Source of the DNA: Helicobacteraceae bacterium
Lineage (GTDB): Bacteria > Campylobacterota > Campylobacteria > Campylobacterales > Sulfurimonadaceae
Assembly (NCBI GenBank): GCA_030613795.1
Contig: JAUWLG010000067.1
Location: forward strand, 1-6,880
Reading direction: 5' to 3'
Length of the DNA: 6,880 nucleotides
Shown in pieces: positions 1 through 5,374 of the stretch. Every line of letters begins with the position of its first letter. Within the stretch, counting starts at the first letter, position 1. The notes below the pieces were generated by a model. That model saw nothing but the letters and a program-made list of their open reading frames with translations, was not told the DNA's origin and did no database searches. Position numbers and translations under genes: made by a program.

Positions 1-492
1 AAAGGAATTGGCTATCTTCCTCAAGAAGCTTCGATCTTTAAAGACCTCACGGTAGAAGAGAACCTGATGGTTGCGGCTCAGGTTAACATCAAAGGAAAAA
101 AAGCGCAGTATGAACGTATAGAAGAGCTGCTGGATATGTTCAATATTGAGCCGATCCGCTACCGCAAGGGTATCTCTCTTTCAGGTGGTGAACGCCGTCG
201 TGCAGAGATCGCCCGTGCGCTCATAAACTCACCGCGTTTTTTGTTGCTGGATGAGCCTTTTGCCGGGGTTGACCCGCTTGCTGTCAATGACATCCAAGAG
301 GTTATTCATCAACTAGTGCAGTATGACATCGGTGTTTTGATCACCGACCACAATGTTCGTGAGACACTCGATGTCTGTGATAGGGCCTATGTTATTAAAA
401 GCGGTTCTCTTCTTGCTTCAGGTACCAGTGAAGAGATCGGACAAAACGAAGATGTGCGTAAACACTACTTGGGTGAATCGTTTAAACTTTAG
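1..492 (+). CDS. lptB: LptB, ATP-binding subunit of the LPS export ABC transporter (5' end missing)
   Basis: This is the C-terminal 163 residues of an ABC ATPase; the reading frame is already open at base 1, so the start and the Walker A loop lie outside the window. Visible in order are the Q-loop (GYLPQEASIF, with the phenylalanine typical of LptB), the signature LSGGERRRAEIARAL, Walker B plus catalytic glutamate (FLLLDEPFAGVDP), and the H-loop histidine in ITDHNVRET. The C-terminus VRKHYLGESFKL is characteristic of LptB rather than of other ABC ATPases. In the family, LptB powers the LptFG inner-membrane complex that extracts lipopolysaccharide and passes it to LptC/A/D. It acts on the cytoplasmic face of the inner membrane. 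The next gene starts 10 bases downstream, so the two are probably co-transcribed. The assignment is strong. Confidence 0.95.
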   Translation, partial: KGIGYLPQEASIFKDLTVEENLMVAAQVNIKGKKAQYERIEELLDMFNIEPIRYRKGISLSGGERRRAEIARALINSPRFLLLDEPFAGVDPLAVNDIQEVIHQLVQYDIGVLITDHNVRETLDVCDRAYVIKSGSLLASGTSEEIGQNEDVRKHYLGESFKL

Positions 493-502
493 GGCATCTA
501 TA

Positions 503-1261
503 ATGACTAAAAAACTTGAGGCTATCAAAACTCGATTAGACGCAGAAGTCGCTAAACGAAATAGCCTCGATGAGCTCCACCTCTCCCGTCCAGATCCTAT
601 TATGCCTGCTCGAGAACATAATGATGAGTATATAGCACTTCTCTGTGCACTGTTTGGCTATGGCAGAGCAGACAGCATCATAAAATTTCTCTATTCACTC
701 GACTTCTCTCTTCTGTATAGTTCTGAAATTGAGATAGAAAAAGCTCTCTCCGGCTATTATTATCGCTTTCAAAATGCGCAAGATGTGATAGAGATATTTA
801 AAACACTGCGCCGACTTCAAAATAGAGATGCATTAGAAACTATTTTTTATGAAGGTTATAAAAAAGAGCAGAGTGTCATATCAGGGTTAAACAACACCAT
901 TACTGCGATGCAAGAAGTCAATACCTATGAGAGTAGAGGCTATAACTTCTTGGTAGGAAAGCCAATAATAAAAACAAAGGGTAATTCAGCAATGAAACGC
1001 TGGATGATGTACCTGCGTTGGATGGTACGAAAAGACAATATTGACATGGGGCTTTGGAATAAGGTCGATAAAAAAGATCTTATTATGCCACTCGACACAC
1101 ATACCTTTAATGTCTCAAAAAAGTTAGGCCTGCTAACACGAAAAACATACGATCTTGAAGCAGCCTTAGAGTTGACACAGACACTAAAGACCTTTGACAA
1201 AACAGACCCTATTAAATATGATTTTGCACTCTATAGAATTGGGCAAGAGAAAATGGTATAA
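503..1261 (+). CDS. TIGR02757/DUF2400 family protein of unknown function
   Basis: A 252-residue protein. I chose the ATG at 503 because it starts just after lptB ends and has an AGGG at 491-494 eight bases upstream; the same frame is open further upstream, but only inside lptB, where it is out of frame with that gene. Family-like segments are SRPDPIMPAREHNDEYIALL near residues 28-47, YYRFQNAQDVIEIF near 85-98, the tryptophan-rich MMYLRWMVRKDNIDMGLW near 163-180, and LIMPLDTHTFNVSKKLGLL near 188-206. It is mostly helical, without a signal peptide or membrane segment, so it is probably cytoplasmic. The LDTHTFNVSKKLGL stretch recalls helix-hairpin-helix DNA glycosylase-like folds, but that is only a suggestion and no function should be assigned. 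The family is common in Campylobacterota and Bacteroidota. The stop codon overlaps a promoter-like sequence for the next gene. Confidence 0.85.
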   Translation: MTKKLEAIKTRLDAEVAKRNSLDELHLSRPDPIMPAREHNDEYIALLCALFGYGRADSIIKFLYSLDFSLLYSSEIEIEKALSGYYYRFQNAQDVIEIFKTLRRLQNRDALETIFYEGYKKEQSVISGLNNTITAMQEVNTYESRGYNFLVGKPIIKTKGNSAMKRWMMYLRWMVRKDNIDMGLWNKVDKKDLIMPLDTHTFNVSKKLGLLTRKTYDLEAALELTQTLKTFDKTDPIKYDFALYRIGQEKMV

Positions 1262-1262
1262 T
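1234..1262 (+). promoter_or_regulatory. Candidate sigma-70 promoter for the CoA-binding gene and ilvA
   Basis: TGGTATAAT at 1254-1262 is a perfect -10 hexamer (1257-1262) with an extended TGn element. A weak -35-like TAGAAT lies at 1234-1239 with a 17-base spacer. A start site near 1269 would give a leader of about 25 bases before the ATG at 1294, with AGGAG at 1283-1287. The -10 overlaps the stop codon of the upstream gene. Campylobacterota promoters commonly have a poor -35, so its weakness does not count against this. Confidence 0.5.
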
Positions 1263-1293
1263 CGCGTATAAATATACATTATAGGAGTCTGTT

Positions 1294-1728
1294 ATGGAAT
1301 GTGAATTTCCCACAATTAATGCTAACGATGATCAAATGAAAGCGATTTTAGAAAGTGTAAAAACCATTGCTGTACTTGGTCTCTCTCCGGATGAGAGTAA
1401 AGACAGTAACAAAGTAGCGCGTTATTTACAAAGTGTTGGCTACAAGATCATTCCTGTTTACCCTAAAGACGACCAAGCTATTTTGGGTGAAAAAGTGTAT
1501 ACCTCTTTGGCAGATGTCCCCGGACAAGTTGACATGATCAACATCTTCCGTAAACCGGCCGCACTTGACCCTATTGCTGATGCAGCGATTGCTCGTGGTG
1601 ATGTTAAAGTGTTCTGGTCACAAATAGGGATAGTTAACAATGCTGCAGCACAAAAAGCAGAAGATGCCGGAATGCAAGTAGTACAAAACCACTGTTCTAT
1701 GGTCGAACACCGTAAACTGTTAGGATAA
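1294..1728 (+). CDS. CoA-binding domain protein (YccU-like, Rossmann fold)
   Basis: A 144-residue single-domain protein. The N-terminal half has a Rossmann nucleotide-binding pattern: the strand and glycine segment IAVLGLSPDESKDSNKVA (residues 25-42), then VGYKIIPVYPK (48-58). Further on are VDMINIFRKP in the middle and the family-typical C-terminal end NHCSMVEHRKL (132-142), which contains a cysteine and an EH pair. Length and motifs fit the CoA_binding_2 family, which binds coenzyme A; the cellular role of most members is unknown. The start is supported by AGGAG at 1283-1287, six bases before the ATG. The gene ends 3 bases before ilvA begins, so the two are very likely translated from one message. 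Whether the CoA-binding protein affects threonine deamination is not shown by the sequence. Confidence 0.9.
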   Translation: MECEFPTINANDDQMKAILESVKTIAVLGLSPDESKDSNKVARYLQSVGYKIIPVYPKDDQAILGEKVYTSLADVPGQVDMINIFRKPAALDPIADAAIARGDVKVFWSQIGIVNNAAAQKAEDAGMQVVQNHCSMVEHRKLLG

Positions 1729-1731
1729 AAA

Positions 1732-2943
1732 TTGTTTCCATTAGAGAAAATCCAGAGAGCCCATAAACGTATTAAAGATGTTGTTGTTCATACACCCTTT
1801 TCGTATGCGCCGTTTTTGAGCGGTGAGAGCGGGGTAGAGGTCTTTTTGAAAAAAGAGAACCTGCAGATGACAGGTGCCTTCAAGCTACGTGGCGCTTATA
1901 ACAAGATCGCTTCACTTACTGATGATGAACGTGCGCAAGGTGTTGTTGCGGCCAGTGCAGGAAATCATGCACAAGGTGTTGCTTATTCGGCACAGCTTTT
2001 TGGCATAAAAGCGGTTATTATTATGCCTGATTCGACACCATTAACAAAGGTCAATGGTGTACGTCATTTCGGTGCAGACGTGATCTTGGCGGGCAGTAAT
2101 TATGATGAGGCCTATGCTTACGCAACAACGTATGGTGAAGAAAAAGGACTTGTTTTTGTCCATCCGTTTGAGGATGACGAGGTCATCGCAGGACAGGGAA
2201 CTGTTGCTTTAGAAATCTTGGAACAAGCAGACGACCTTGATGCTGTTATTGTTCCTGTCGGCGGCGGCGGTCTTATCTCCGGTGTGGCTGCGGCTATTAA
2301 AGGGATCAATCCTAAGATCGAGGTGATCGGTGTCAGTGCAACTGGTGCTCCGGCGCTTAAAAACTCTTTTGATGCCAAAACACCGATCGACTCAATCTCT
2401 GTACGTACTATTGCTGACGGGATCGCTGTAAGGGATTGTTCACCAATAACACTCGGTTATATGCTTGAGAGTGTCGATAGATTTATCATGGTTGATGACA
2501 ACGAGATCGCAAGTGCCATACTCTTTCTTTTAGAGAAGCAGAAACTTGTGGTTGAGGGTGCCGGTGCTGTCGGTGTCGCGGCTCTTCTACATAAAAAACT
2601 GCCTCATCTAACGGGTAAGAAAGTAGCAGTTGTGATTAGCGGCGGTAATGTCGATGTGACGCTGCTTTCAGTGATTATCGAAAAAGGCCTTATTAAGTCA
2701 CATCGTAAGTTGAAACTCACGGTAACCATGGTGGACAAACCAGGATCGTTGATGTTCTTAACAGAACTCTTAAGAGATCTTAATACCAATATCGTCCATA
2801 TCGCTTATGATCGTACCTCTGCCGATCTCGATTATGGTGATGCAAATGTGACCATTCATCTTGAGACGAAGGGTGAAGAACACCAAAAAGAGATCGTTAA
2901 GACCCTGCATGACAATGGCTATTTAAGTAACGCGTTTCGTTAG
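1732..2943 (+). CDS. ilvA: Threonine ammonia-lyase (threonine dehydratase), single ACT domain form
   Basis: A 403-residue PLP enzyme that converts threonine to 2-oxobutanoate and ammonia, the entry step to isoleucine. The PLP lysine is K51 in TGAFKLRGAYNK. The substrate loop is SAGNHAQG (75-82) and the phosphate-binding glycine loop is PVGGGGLISG (175-184). VISGGNVD lies near 301-308. After the catalytic domain, from about residue 326, comes one ACT-like regulatory domain (LKLTVTMVDKPGSLMFL onward). This domain order and length match the TIGR01127 type rather than the longer biosynthetic enzyme with two ACT-like repeats, so the enzyme could be biosynthetic or catabolic. The start codon is TTG, supported by AGGA at 1722-1725 inside the end of the upstream gene, six bases before it. 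The 3-base gap to that gene suggests translational coupling. Confidence 0.95.
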   Translation: MFPLEKIQRAHKRIKDVVVHTPFSYAPFLSGESGVEVFLKKENLQMTGAFKLRGAYNKIASLTDDERAQGVVAASAGNHAQGVAYSAQLFGIKAVIIMPDSTPLTKVNGVRHFGADVILAGSNYDEAYAYATTYGEEKGLVFVHPFEDDEVIAGQGTVALEILEQADDLDAVIVPVGGGGLISGVAAAIKGINPKIEVIGVSATGAPALKNSFDAKTPIDSISVRTIADGIAVRDCSPITLGYMLESVDRFIMVDDNEIASAILFLLEKQKLVVEGAGAVGVAALLHKKLPHLTGKKVAVVISGGNVDVTLLSVIIEKGLIKSHRKLKLTVTMVDKPGSLMFLTELLRDLNTNIVHIAYDRTSADLDYGDANVTIHLETKGEEHQKEIVKTLHDNGYLSNAFR

Positions 2944-2994
2944 AACTACTTCTTTCCAGATGGCTTTGCCATCGACTTCCTATAAGGCTTGATA

Positions 2995-3897
2995 ATGATC
3001 GCAATTGATTTAGGATCAAACAGTTTCCGTTGTATCGAATATGACTGTCAAACTAAGCAATTCAATCGCAGTTTTGAACGAATAGTTAAAACAGCAGATA
3101 AGATGCATGAGACAGGCCTGATCAGTGATGATGCCGTTACACGTGTTATTAATGCGATTAAAGAGGCTGACAAAGTGCTCGATTTAACTGTTCAAGATGT
3201 AAAAGCCGTAACAACACAAGCGATGCGAATGGCGAGTAATGCTGACGATGTTATGTCTAAGATAAAAGAGCAGAGTGGTGTAGAATTTGAGATCATAAAC
3301 ACTGATGATGAAGCTTACTACACATTGATCGCTGTTGAAGCTCGTCTAAAAGCCCTGAAAATCGAGAGTCGTCATTTTGTGCTTATCGATGTTGGTGGCG
3401 GATCGAGTGAGATCATCTTCTATAAAGATGGTCAGATGCAGAGCAAAAGTTTTTCGATTGGTATTGTTACTACTGCGCAGATCTGTGATCGACATGAAGA
3501 TATTGACAGCTATCTAGAGGAACAATTTAAAGACGTTGTGACGTTCATCGACGACTATTATGCCAAAGAGGCTAGACCAACAGCTTTTATCGCCACTGCC
3601 GGCACGCCGACGACAATGGCGGCATATCTGCTTGGGATGAACTATCAAAACTATGACGTTGATAAGATCAATGGTTATAGACTTTCTTTGGACAGTACAC
3701 AGCAGGCACTTGATGGGCTTATGGCATTGAGTGAAGAGAAGAGGGCTGAGATCGTTGGAGTAGGACGTGAGAGTCTAATCCTTGCCGGTATTATTATTGT
3801 TCAAAAGCTTTATGATGTTTTGGGGTTTGATGAGGCTATTGTCATCGATGATGGAGTGCGTGAAGGTGTCGCGATAGACCACTGCCGAAATAACTGA
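2995..3897 (+). CDS. Ppx/GppA-family phosphatase, short form
   Basis: A 300-residue member of the exopolyphosphatase/guanosine pentaphosphatase family, which has the ASKHA (actin/Hsp70) fold. Motifs in order: the N-terminal phosphate loop IAIDLGSNSFR (2-12), VKAVTTQAMRMASN (69-82), the segment with the likely catalytic acidic residue NTDDEAYYT (102-110), the second phosphate loop LIDVGGGSSEI (130-140), TAGTPTTMAAYLLGM, and a C-terminal DDGVREGVA. Only the Ppx-GppA core is present; the C-terminal HD-like extension of the E. coli enzymes is absent. The substrate (polyphosphate or pppGpp) cannot be told from the sequence. I chose the ATG at 2995 over the in-frame TTG at 2989 because TAAGG at 2983-2987 sits seven bases before the ATG but only one before the TTG. 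It is the last gene before the IS3 element, whose genes run toward it. Confidence 0.9.
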   Translation: MIAIDLGSNSFRCIEYDCQTKQFNRSFERIVKTADKMHETGLISDDAVTRVINAIKEADKVLDLTVQDVKAVTTQAMRMASNADDVMSKIKEQSGVEFEIINTDDEAYYTLIAVEARLKALKIESRHFVLIDVGGGSSEIIFYKDGQMQSKSFSIGIVTTAQICDRHEDIDSYLEEQFKDVVTFIDDYYAKEARPTAFIATAGTPTTMAAYLLGMNYQNYDVDKINGYRLSLDSTQQALDGLMALSEEKRAEIVGVGRESLILAGIIIVQKLYDVLGFDEAIVIDDGVREGVAIDHCRNN

Positions 3898-3952
3898 TTC
3901 TTTTTCTTTTAATACTTTTAATATTTTTTGAAAATTGACACTTTTTTGATTA

Positions 3953-3982
3953 TGATGTGTCAACCCTATATAGGACACAAAA
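3953..3982. repeat. Left terminal inverted repeat of the IS3-family element
   Basis: It starts TGATGTGTCAACCC and runs into AGGACACAAAA. Compared with the reverse complement of 5188-5217, 25 of 30 positions are identical, the mismatches being at positions 8, 10, 13, 17 and 18. As the end downstream of orfB it is the right end in the transposase orientation. Confidence 0.82.
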
Positions 3983-3990
3983 GAAAAGAA

Positions 3991-4815
3991 TTAAGCACTC
4001 ATATCATTAAGTAACAACTGGTTTTCAAAGTCAACAGGTGACATGTAGTTGTTAGTAGAGTGCAACCTCTTACGATTGTAAAACACTTCTATATAATCAA
4101 ATATAGCTTGATTGGCTTGGCTCCTTGTCTCGAATTTGATGTGGTGAGTAAGTTCCGTTTTCAATGAGTGAAAGAAGCTCTCAGCGACAGCGTTGTCATA
4201 GCAATTGCCTTTACGACTCATACTCTGAAGTATCCCATGTTCTTTTAGCAACTCCTTATGAGAGTCACTTGCATATTGAGATCCTCTGTCTGTATGGGAG
4301 ATAAGACCAGGCATAGGTCTACGACTTTGAATAGCCATCGATAACGCATCATTGACTAAGGTTGACGTCATTCTCTCATCCATAGACCAACCAACTACTT
4401 TTCTTGAGTATAGGTCGATGACTGTGGCTAGATATAGCCATCCCTGCTTTGTTGGGATATAGGTGATATCACCTACATAGACCTCGTCTGGTCGGGTTGT
4501 AATAAAGTATTGATCTAATCTGTTTGGAGCGATCTGATAATTATGATTTGAATTGGTTGTCGATACTCTGAACTTACGTCTAGCACGTGTATTTAGACTA
4601 AGCCTTTTCATCACTTTAGCAATACGACGTCTTGATAAAACTAGACCATGATCCTTAAGTAATTGCTTCTTGAGCCGTCTGGTGCCATAGGTCTGACGCG
4701 ATGTTAGGAACGTCTCTTGAATCAGTTTATCAAGGGCTATATCTTCTTTAGGATATTCACTCTGCATCCAGTGATAATAACTGCTGCGTGTAACATCCAA
4801 GACCTTGCACATCAT
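3991..4815 (-). CDS. IS3-family transposase OrfB (DDE integrase domain)
   Basis: A 274-residue protein when counted from the ATG at 4815. The N-terminus VLDVTRSSYYHW and RQTYGTRRLKKQL (40-52) form the HTH_21-type region. The catalytic core follows with D116 (VGDITYIPT), D176 (SHTDRGSQY) and E212 (NAVAESFF); the last two are separated by 35 residues, the D(35)E signature of IS3. The C-terminal YNRKRLHSTNNYMSPVDF is typical of the family. The frame stays open upstream of 4815 as far as 4893, where it encodes KYAWIKEHRNSFKIA, normal family sequence. The protein is therefore probably made as an OrfAB fusion through the slippery site at 4893-4899 and the ATG may not be used. The fusion would be about 387 residues. 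The stop lies close to the left inverted repeat. Confidence 0.93.
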   Translation of the reverse strand: MMCKVLDVTRSSYYHWMQSEYPKEDIALDKLIQETFLTSRQTYGTRRLKKQLLKDHGLVLSRRRIAKVMKRLSLNTRARRKFRVSTTNSNHNYQIAPNRLDQYFITTRPDEVYVGDITYIPTKQGWLYLATVIDLYSRKVVGWSMDERMTSTLVNDALSMAIQSRRPMPGLISHTDRGSQYASDSHKELLKEHGILQSMSRKGNCYDNAVAESFFHSLKTELTHHIKFETRSQANQAIFDYIEVFYNRKRLHSTNNYMSPVDFENQLLLNDMSA

Positions 4816-4859
4816 TGCTATCTTAAAACTGTTTCTATGCTCTTTGATCCAAGCGTACT

Positions 4860-5153
4860 TTAGTGAGCTGCGTTTGAAAAGTACGCTGTCGCCTTTTTTA
4901 AGATCTCTCGTTCTTCTTTGACTCTTGCCAGCTCTTTACGAAGCCGCTTGTTCTCATCTTCAAGGCTCTCTTTTACCTTAGGAACCTGTTCTTCACTCTC
5001 TTTGAGTCTGCGTTTATATAACCAGTTGTGTAAAGTACCAATACTGATACCAAGCTCCCTTGCTACTTGTGATACTGACTGATCACTATTCAACGCTAAC
5101 TGCATCGCTGACTCTTTAAACTCTTCACTAAATGCTGAATTGTTCTTTCCCAT
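4860..5153 (-). CDS. IS3-family transposase OrfA (helix-turn-helix protein)
   Basis: A 97-residue protein starting MGKNNSAFSEEFKESAMQ. Residues about 8-50 form an HTH_Tnp_1 DNA-binding domain (QVARELGISIGTLHNWL holds the recognition region). Residues about 60-88 form a leucine-zipper-like coiled coil (ENKRLRKELARVKEEREIL) used for multimerisation in this family. I prefer the ATG at 5153, which has AAGAGG at 5162-5167 eight bases upstream, over the in-frame GTG at 5162, which overlaps that ribosome-binding site. A -10-like TATACT lies at 5179-5184, without a convincing -35. OrfA binds the inverted repeats and supplies the N-terminus of the OrfAB transposase; alone it usually acts as a regulator. 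Confidence 0.9.
   Translation of the reverse strand: MGKNNSAFSEEFKESAMQLALNSDQSVSQVARELGISIGTLHNWLYKRRLKESEEQVPKVKESLEDENKRLRKELARVKEEREILKKATAYFSNAAH
4893..4899 (-). promoter_or_regulatory. Programmed -1 frameshift site joining orfA to orfB
   Basis: On the - strand the sequence reads TT A AAA AAG G. In the orfA frame the codons are TTA AAA AAG, so A AAA AAG is a canonical X XXY YYZ slippery heptamer. After a -1 slip the next codon is GGC at 4893, which is in the orfB frame, and no stop occurs between there and the orfB ATG at 4815. The OrfA stop is at 4860-4862. The same heptamer is used by well-studied IS3-family members such as IS911 and IS150. Confidence 0.85.
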
Positions 5154-5187
5154 ATCTCTCACCTCTTATTATTCAAAAAGTATATCT

Positions 5188-5217
5188 TTTTGTGTCCTAA
5201 TTAGTGTAGCCACATCA
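5188..5217. repeat. Right terminal inverted repeat of the IS3-family element
   Basis: On the - strand it starts TGATGTGGCTACAC and continues into AGGACACAAAA, 25 of 30 positions identical to the left repeat at 3953-3982. As the end upstream of orfA it is the left end in the transposase orientation. It directly abuts the palindrome-rich stretch that begins at 5218. Confidence 0.82.
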
Positions 5218-5221
5218 ATAC

Positions 5222-5254
5222 GTTTCTTTTTTTTACTCCGGAAAAAAAAGAAAC
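5222..5254. repeat. Perfect 13-bp T/A-run hairpin
   Basis: The arm at 5222-5234 (GTTTC followed by eight T) is exactly complementary to 5242-5254 (eight A followed by GAAAC), with the 7-base loop ACTCCGG. It could form on either strand, and on the - strand it follows directly after the T-tract of the candidate terminator. Confidence 0.75.
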
Positions 5255-5281
5255 AAAAAAACCTCTCGAATCGGCTTCGAG
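5255..5281 (-). terminator. Candidate intrinsic terminator downstream of the IS110 recombinase gene
   Basis: Read on the - strand, CTCGAA GCCGA TTCGAG forms a 6-bp stem with a 5-base loop (5281 down to 5265), followed after three bases by seven T (5261-5255). It lies about 95 bases past the recombinase stop and would stop readthrough toward the IS3 element. An alternative pairing of CCTC with GAGG and a small bulge would strengthen the stem. Confidence 0.55.
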
Positions 5282-5297
5282 GTCGGTAGCTACCGAC
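5282..5297. repeat. Perfect 16-base palindrome GTCGGTAGCTACCGAC
   Basis: The two 8-base halves GTCGGTAG and CTACCGAC are exact reverse complements with no spacer. It is notably more GC-rich than its surroundings. It could be a protein-binding site or the core of a REP-like repeat; nothing here decides between them. Confidence 0.7.
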
Positions 5298-5343
5298 TAC
5301 TTTCACTTCAGTCGTTTCTTCCCTAAAAATCCCTAACTCACTA

Positions 5344-5357
5344 CGTTCAGTTGCCAC
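5344..5357 (-). other. Downstream junction of the IS110 element, matched by two guide-like segments of its leader RNA
   Basis: On the - strand the junction reads GTGGCAACTGAACG. Its first ten bases occur again, same sense, at 6515-6506; its last eight bases (ACTGAACG) occur as the reverse complement in the same leader at 6547-6540. The two matches overlap on ACTG. If the core is CT, as known for IS621, then GTGGCAA is the left donor end of the element and GAACG the right target flank. The exact cut position is inferred. Confidence 0.55.
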
Positions 5358-5374
5358 ATTAAAGAAAGCTAAAA

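Larger units (their letters stand above)
3953..5217 (-). mobile_element. Complete IS3-family insertion sequence, about 1265 bp
   Basis: The element carries orfA and orfB on the - strand between matching ends. The outer ends read TGATGTG inward on both sides and share TAGGACACAAAA further in; 25 of the first 30 positions agree. The TGAT start and the GGACAC at positions 21-26 resemble the ends I recall for IS3 itself. Both reading frames and the DDE triad are intact, so it may still be active. Flanking bases are TTA on the left (3950-3952) and ATA on the right (5218-5220), so there is no perfect 3-bp target duplication. It lies just downstream of the Ppx/GppA gene and does not interrupt it. 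Confidence 0.88.
5218..5348. repeat. Palindrome-rich, REP-like intergenic segment between the two insertion sequences
   Basis: In 131 bases there are three clear inverted repeats: a 13-bp stem of T/A runs (5222-5234 with 5242-5254, loop ACTCCGG), CTCGAA/TTCGAG (5265-5270 with 5276-5281), and the perfect 16-base palindrome GTCGGTAGCTACCGAC (5282-5297). A - strand frame is open through it, but its translation is low in information (runs of F and K from the T/A stem) and it ends inside the IS3 inverted repeat, so I do not regard it as a gene. The density of palindromes and the two adjacent insertion sequences suggest a dispersed repeat of the kind that IS110-family elements often target. Copy number cannot be seen from this window. 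Confidence 0.5.

Noticed and set aside
353..502. Upstream in-frame extension of the TIGR02757 gene into lptB
   Set aside because: This part overlaps lptB in another frame and lacks family sequence; the ATG at 503 has a ribosome-binding site and sits directly after the lptB stop.
940..2789. Several 60-86-codon - strand frames within the housekeeping genes
   Set aside because: They are antisense shadows of well-supported genes, without ribosome-binding sites or recognisable sequence.
2959..2973. Hairpin GATGGC-TTT-GCCATC between ilvA and the phosphatase gene as a terminator
   Set aside because: The 6-bp stem is perfect, but no T-tract follows in either direction and it sits only 21 bases before the next gene, so termination is not supported.
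2989..2994. TTG start for the Ppx/GppA phosphatase
   Set aside because: The Shine-Dalgarno-like TAAGG would be only one base away; the ATG at 2995 has proper spacing and gives the usual N-terminus.
3936..3956. TTGACA plus TATGAT downstream of the phosphatase gene as a promoter
   Set aside because: The two boxes are only 9 bases apart, far too close for a sigma-70 promoter, and no + strand gene follows.
5154..5162. GTG start of IS3 orfA at 5162
   Set aside because: It overlaps the AAGAGG ribosome-binding site, which is correctly placed for the ATG at 5153.
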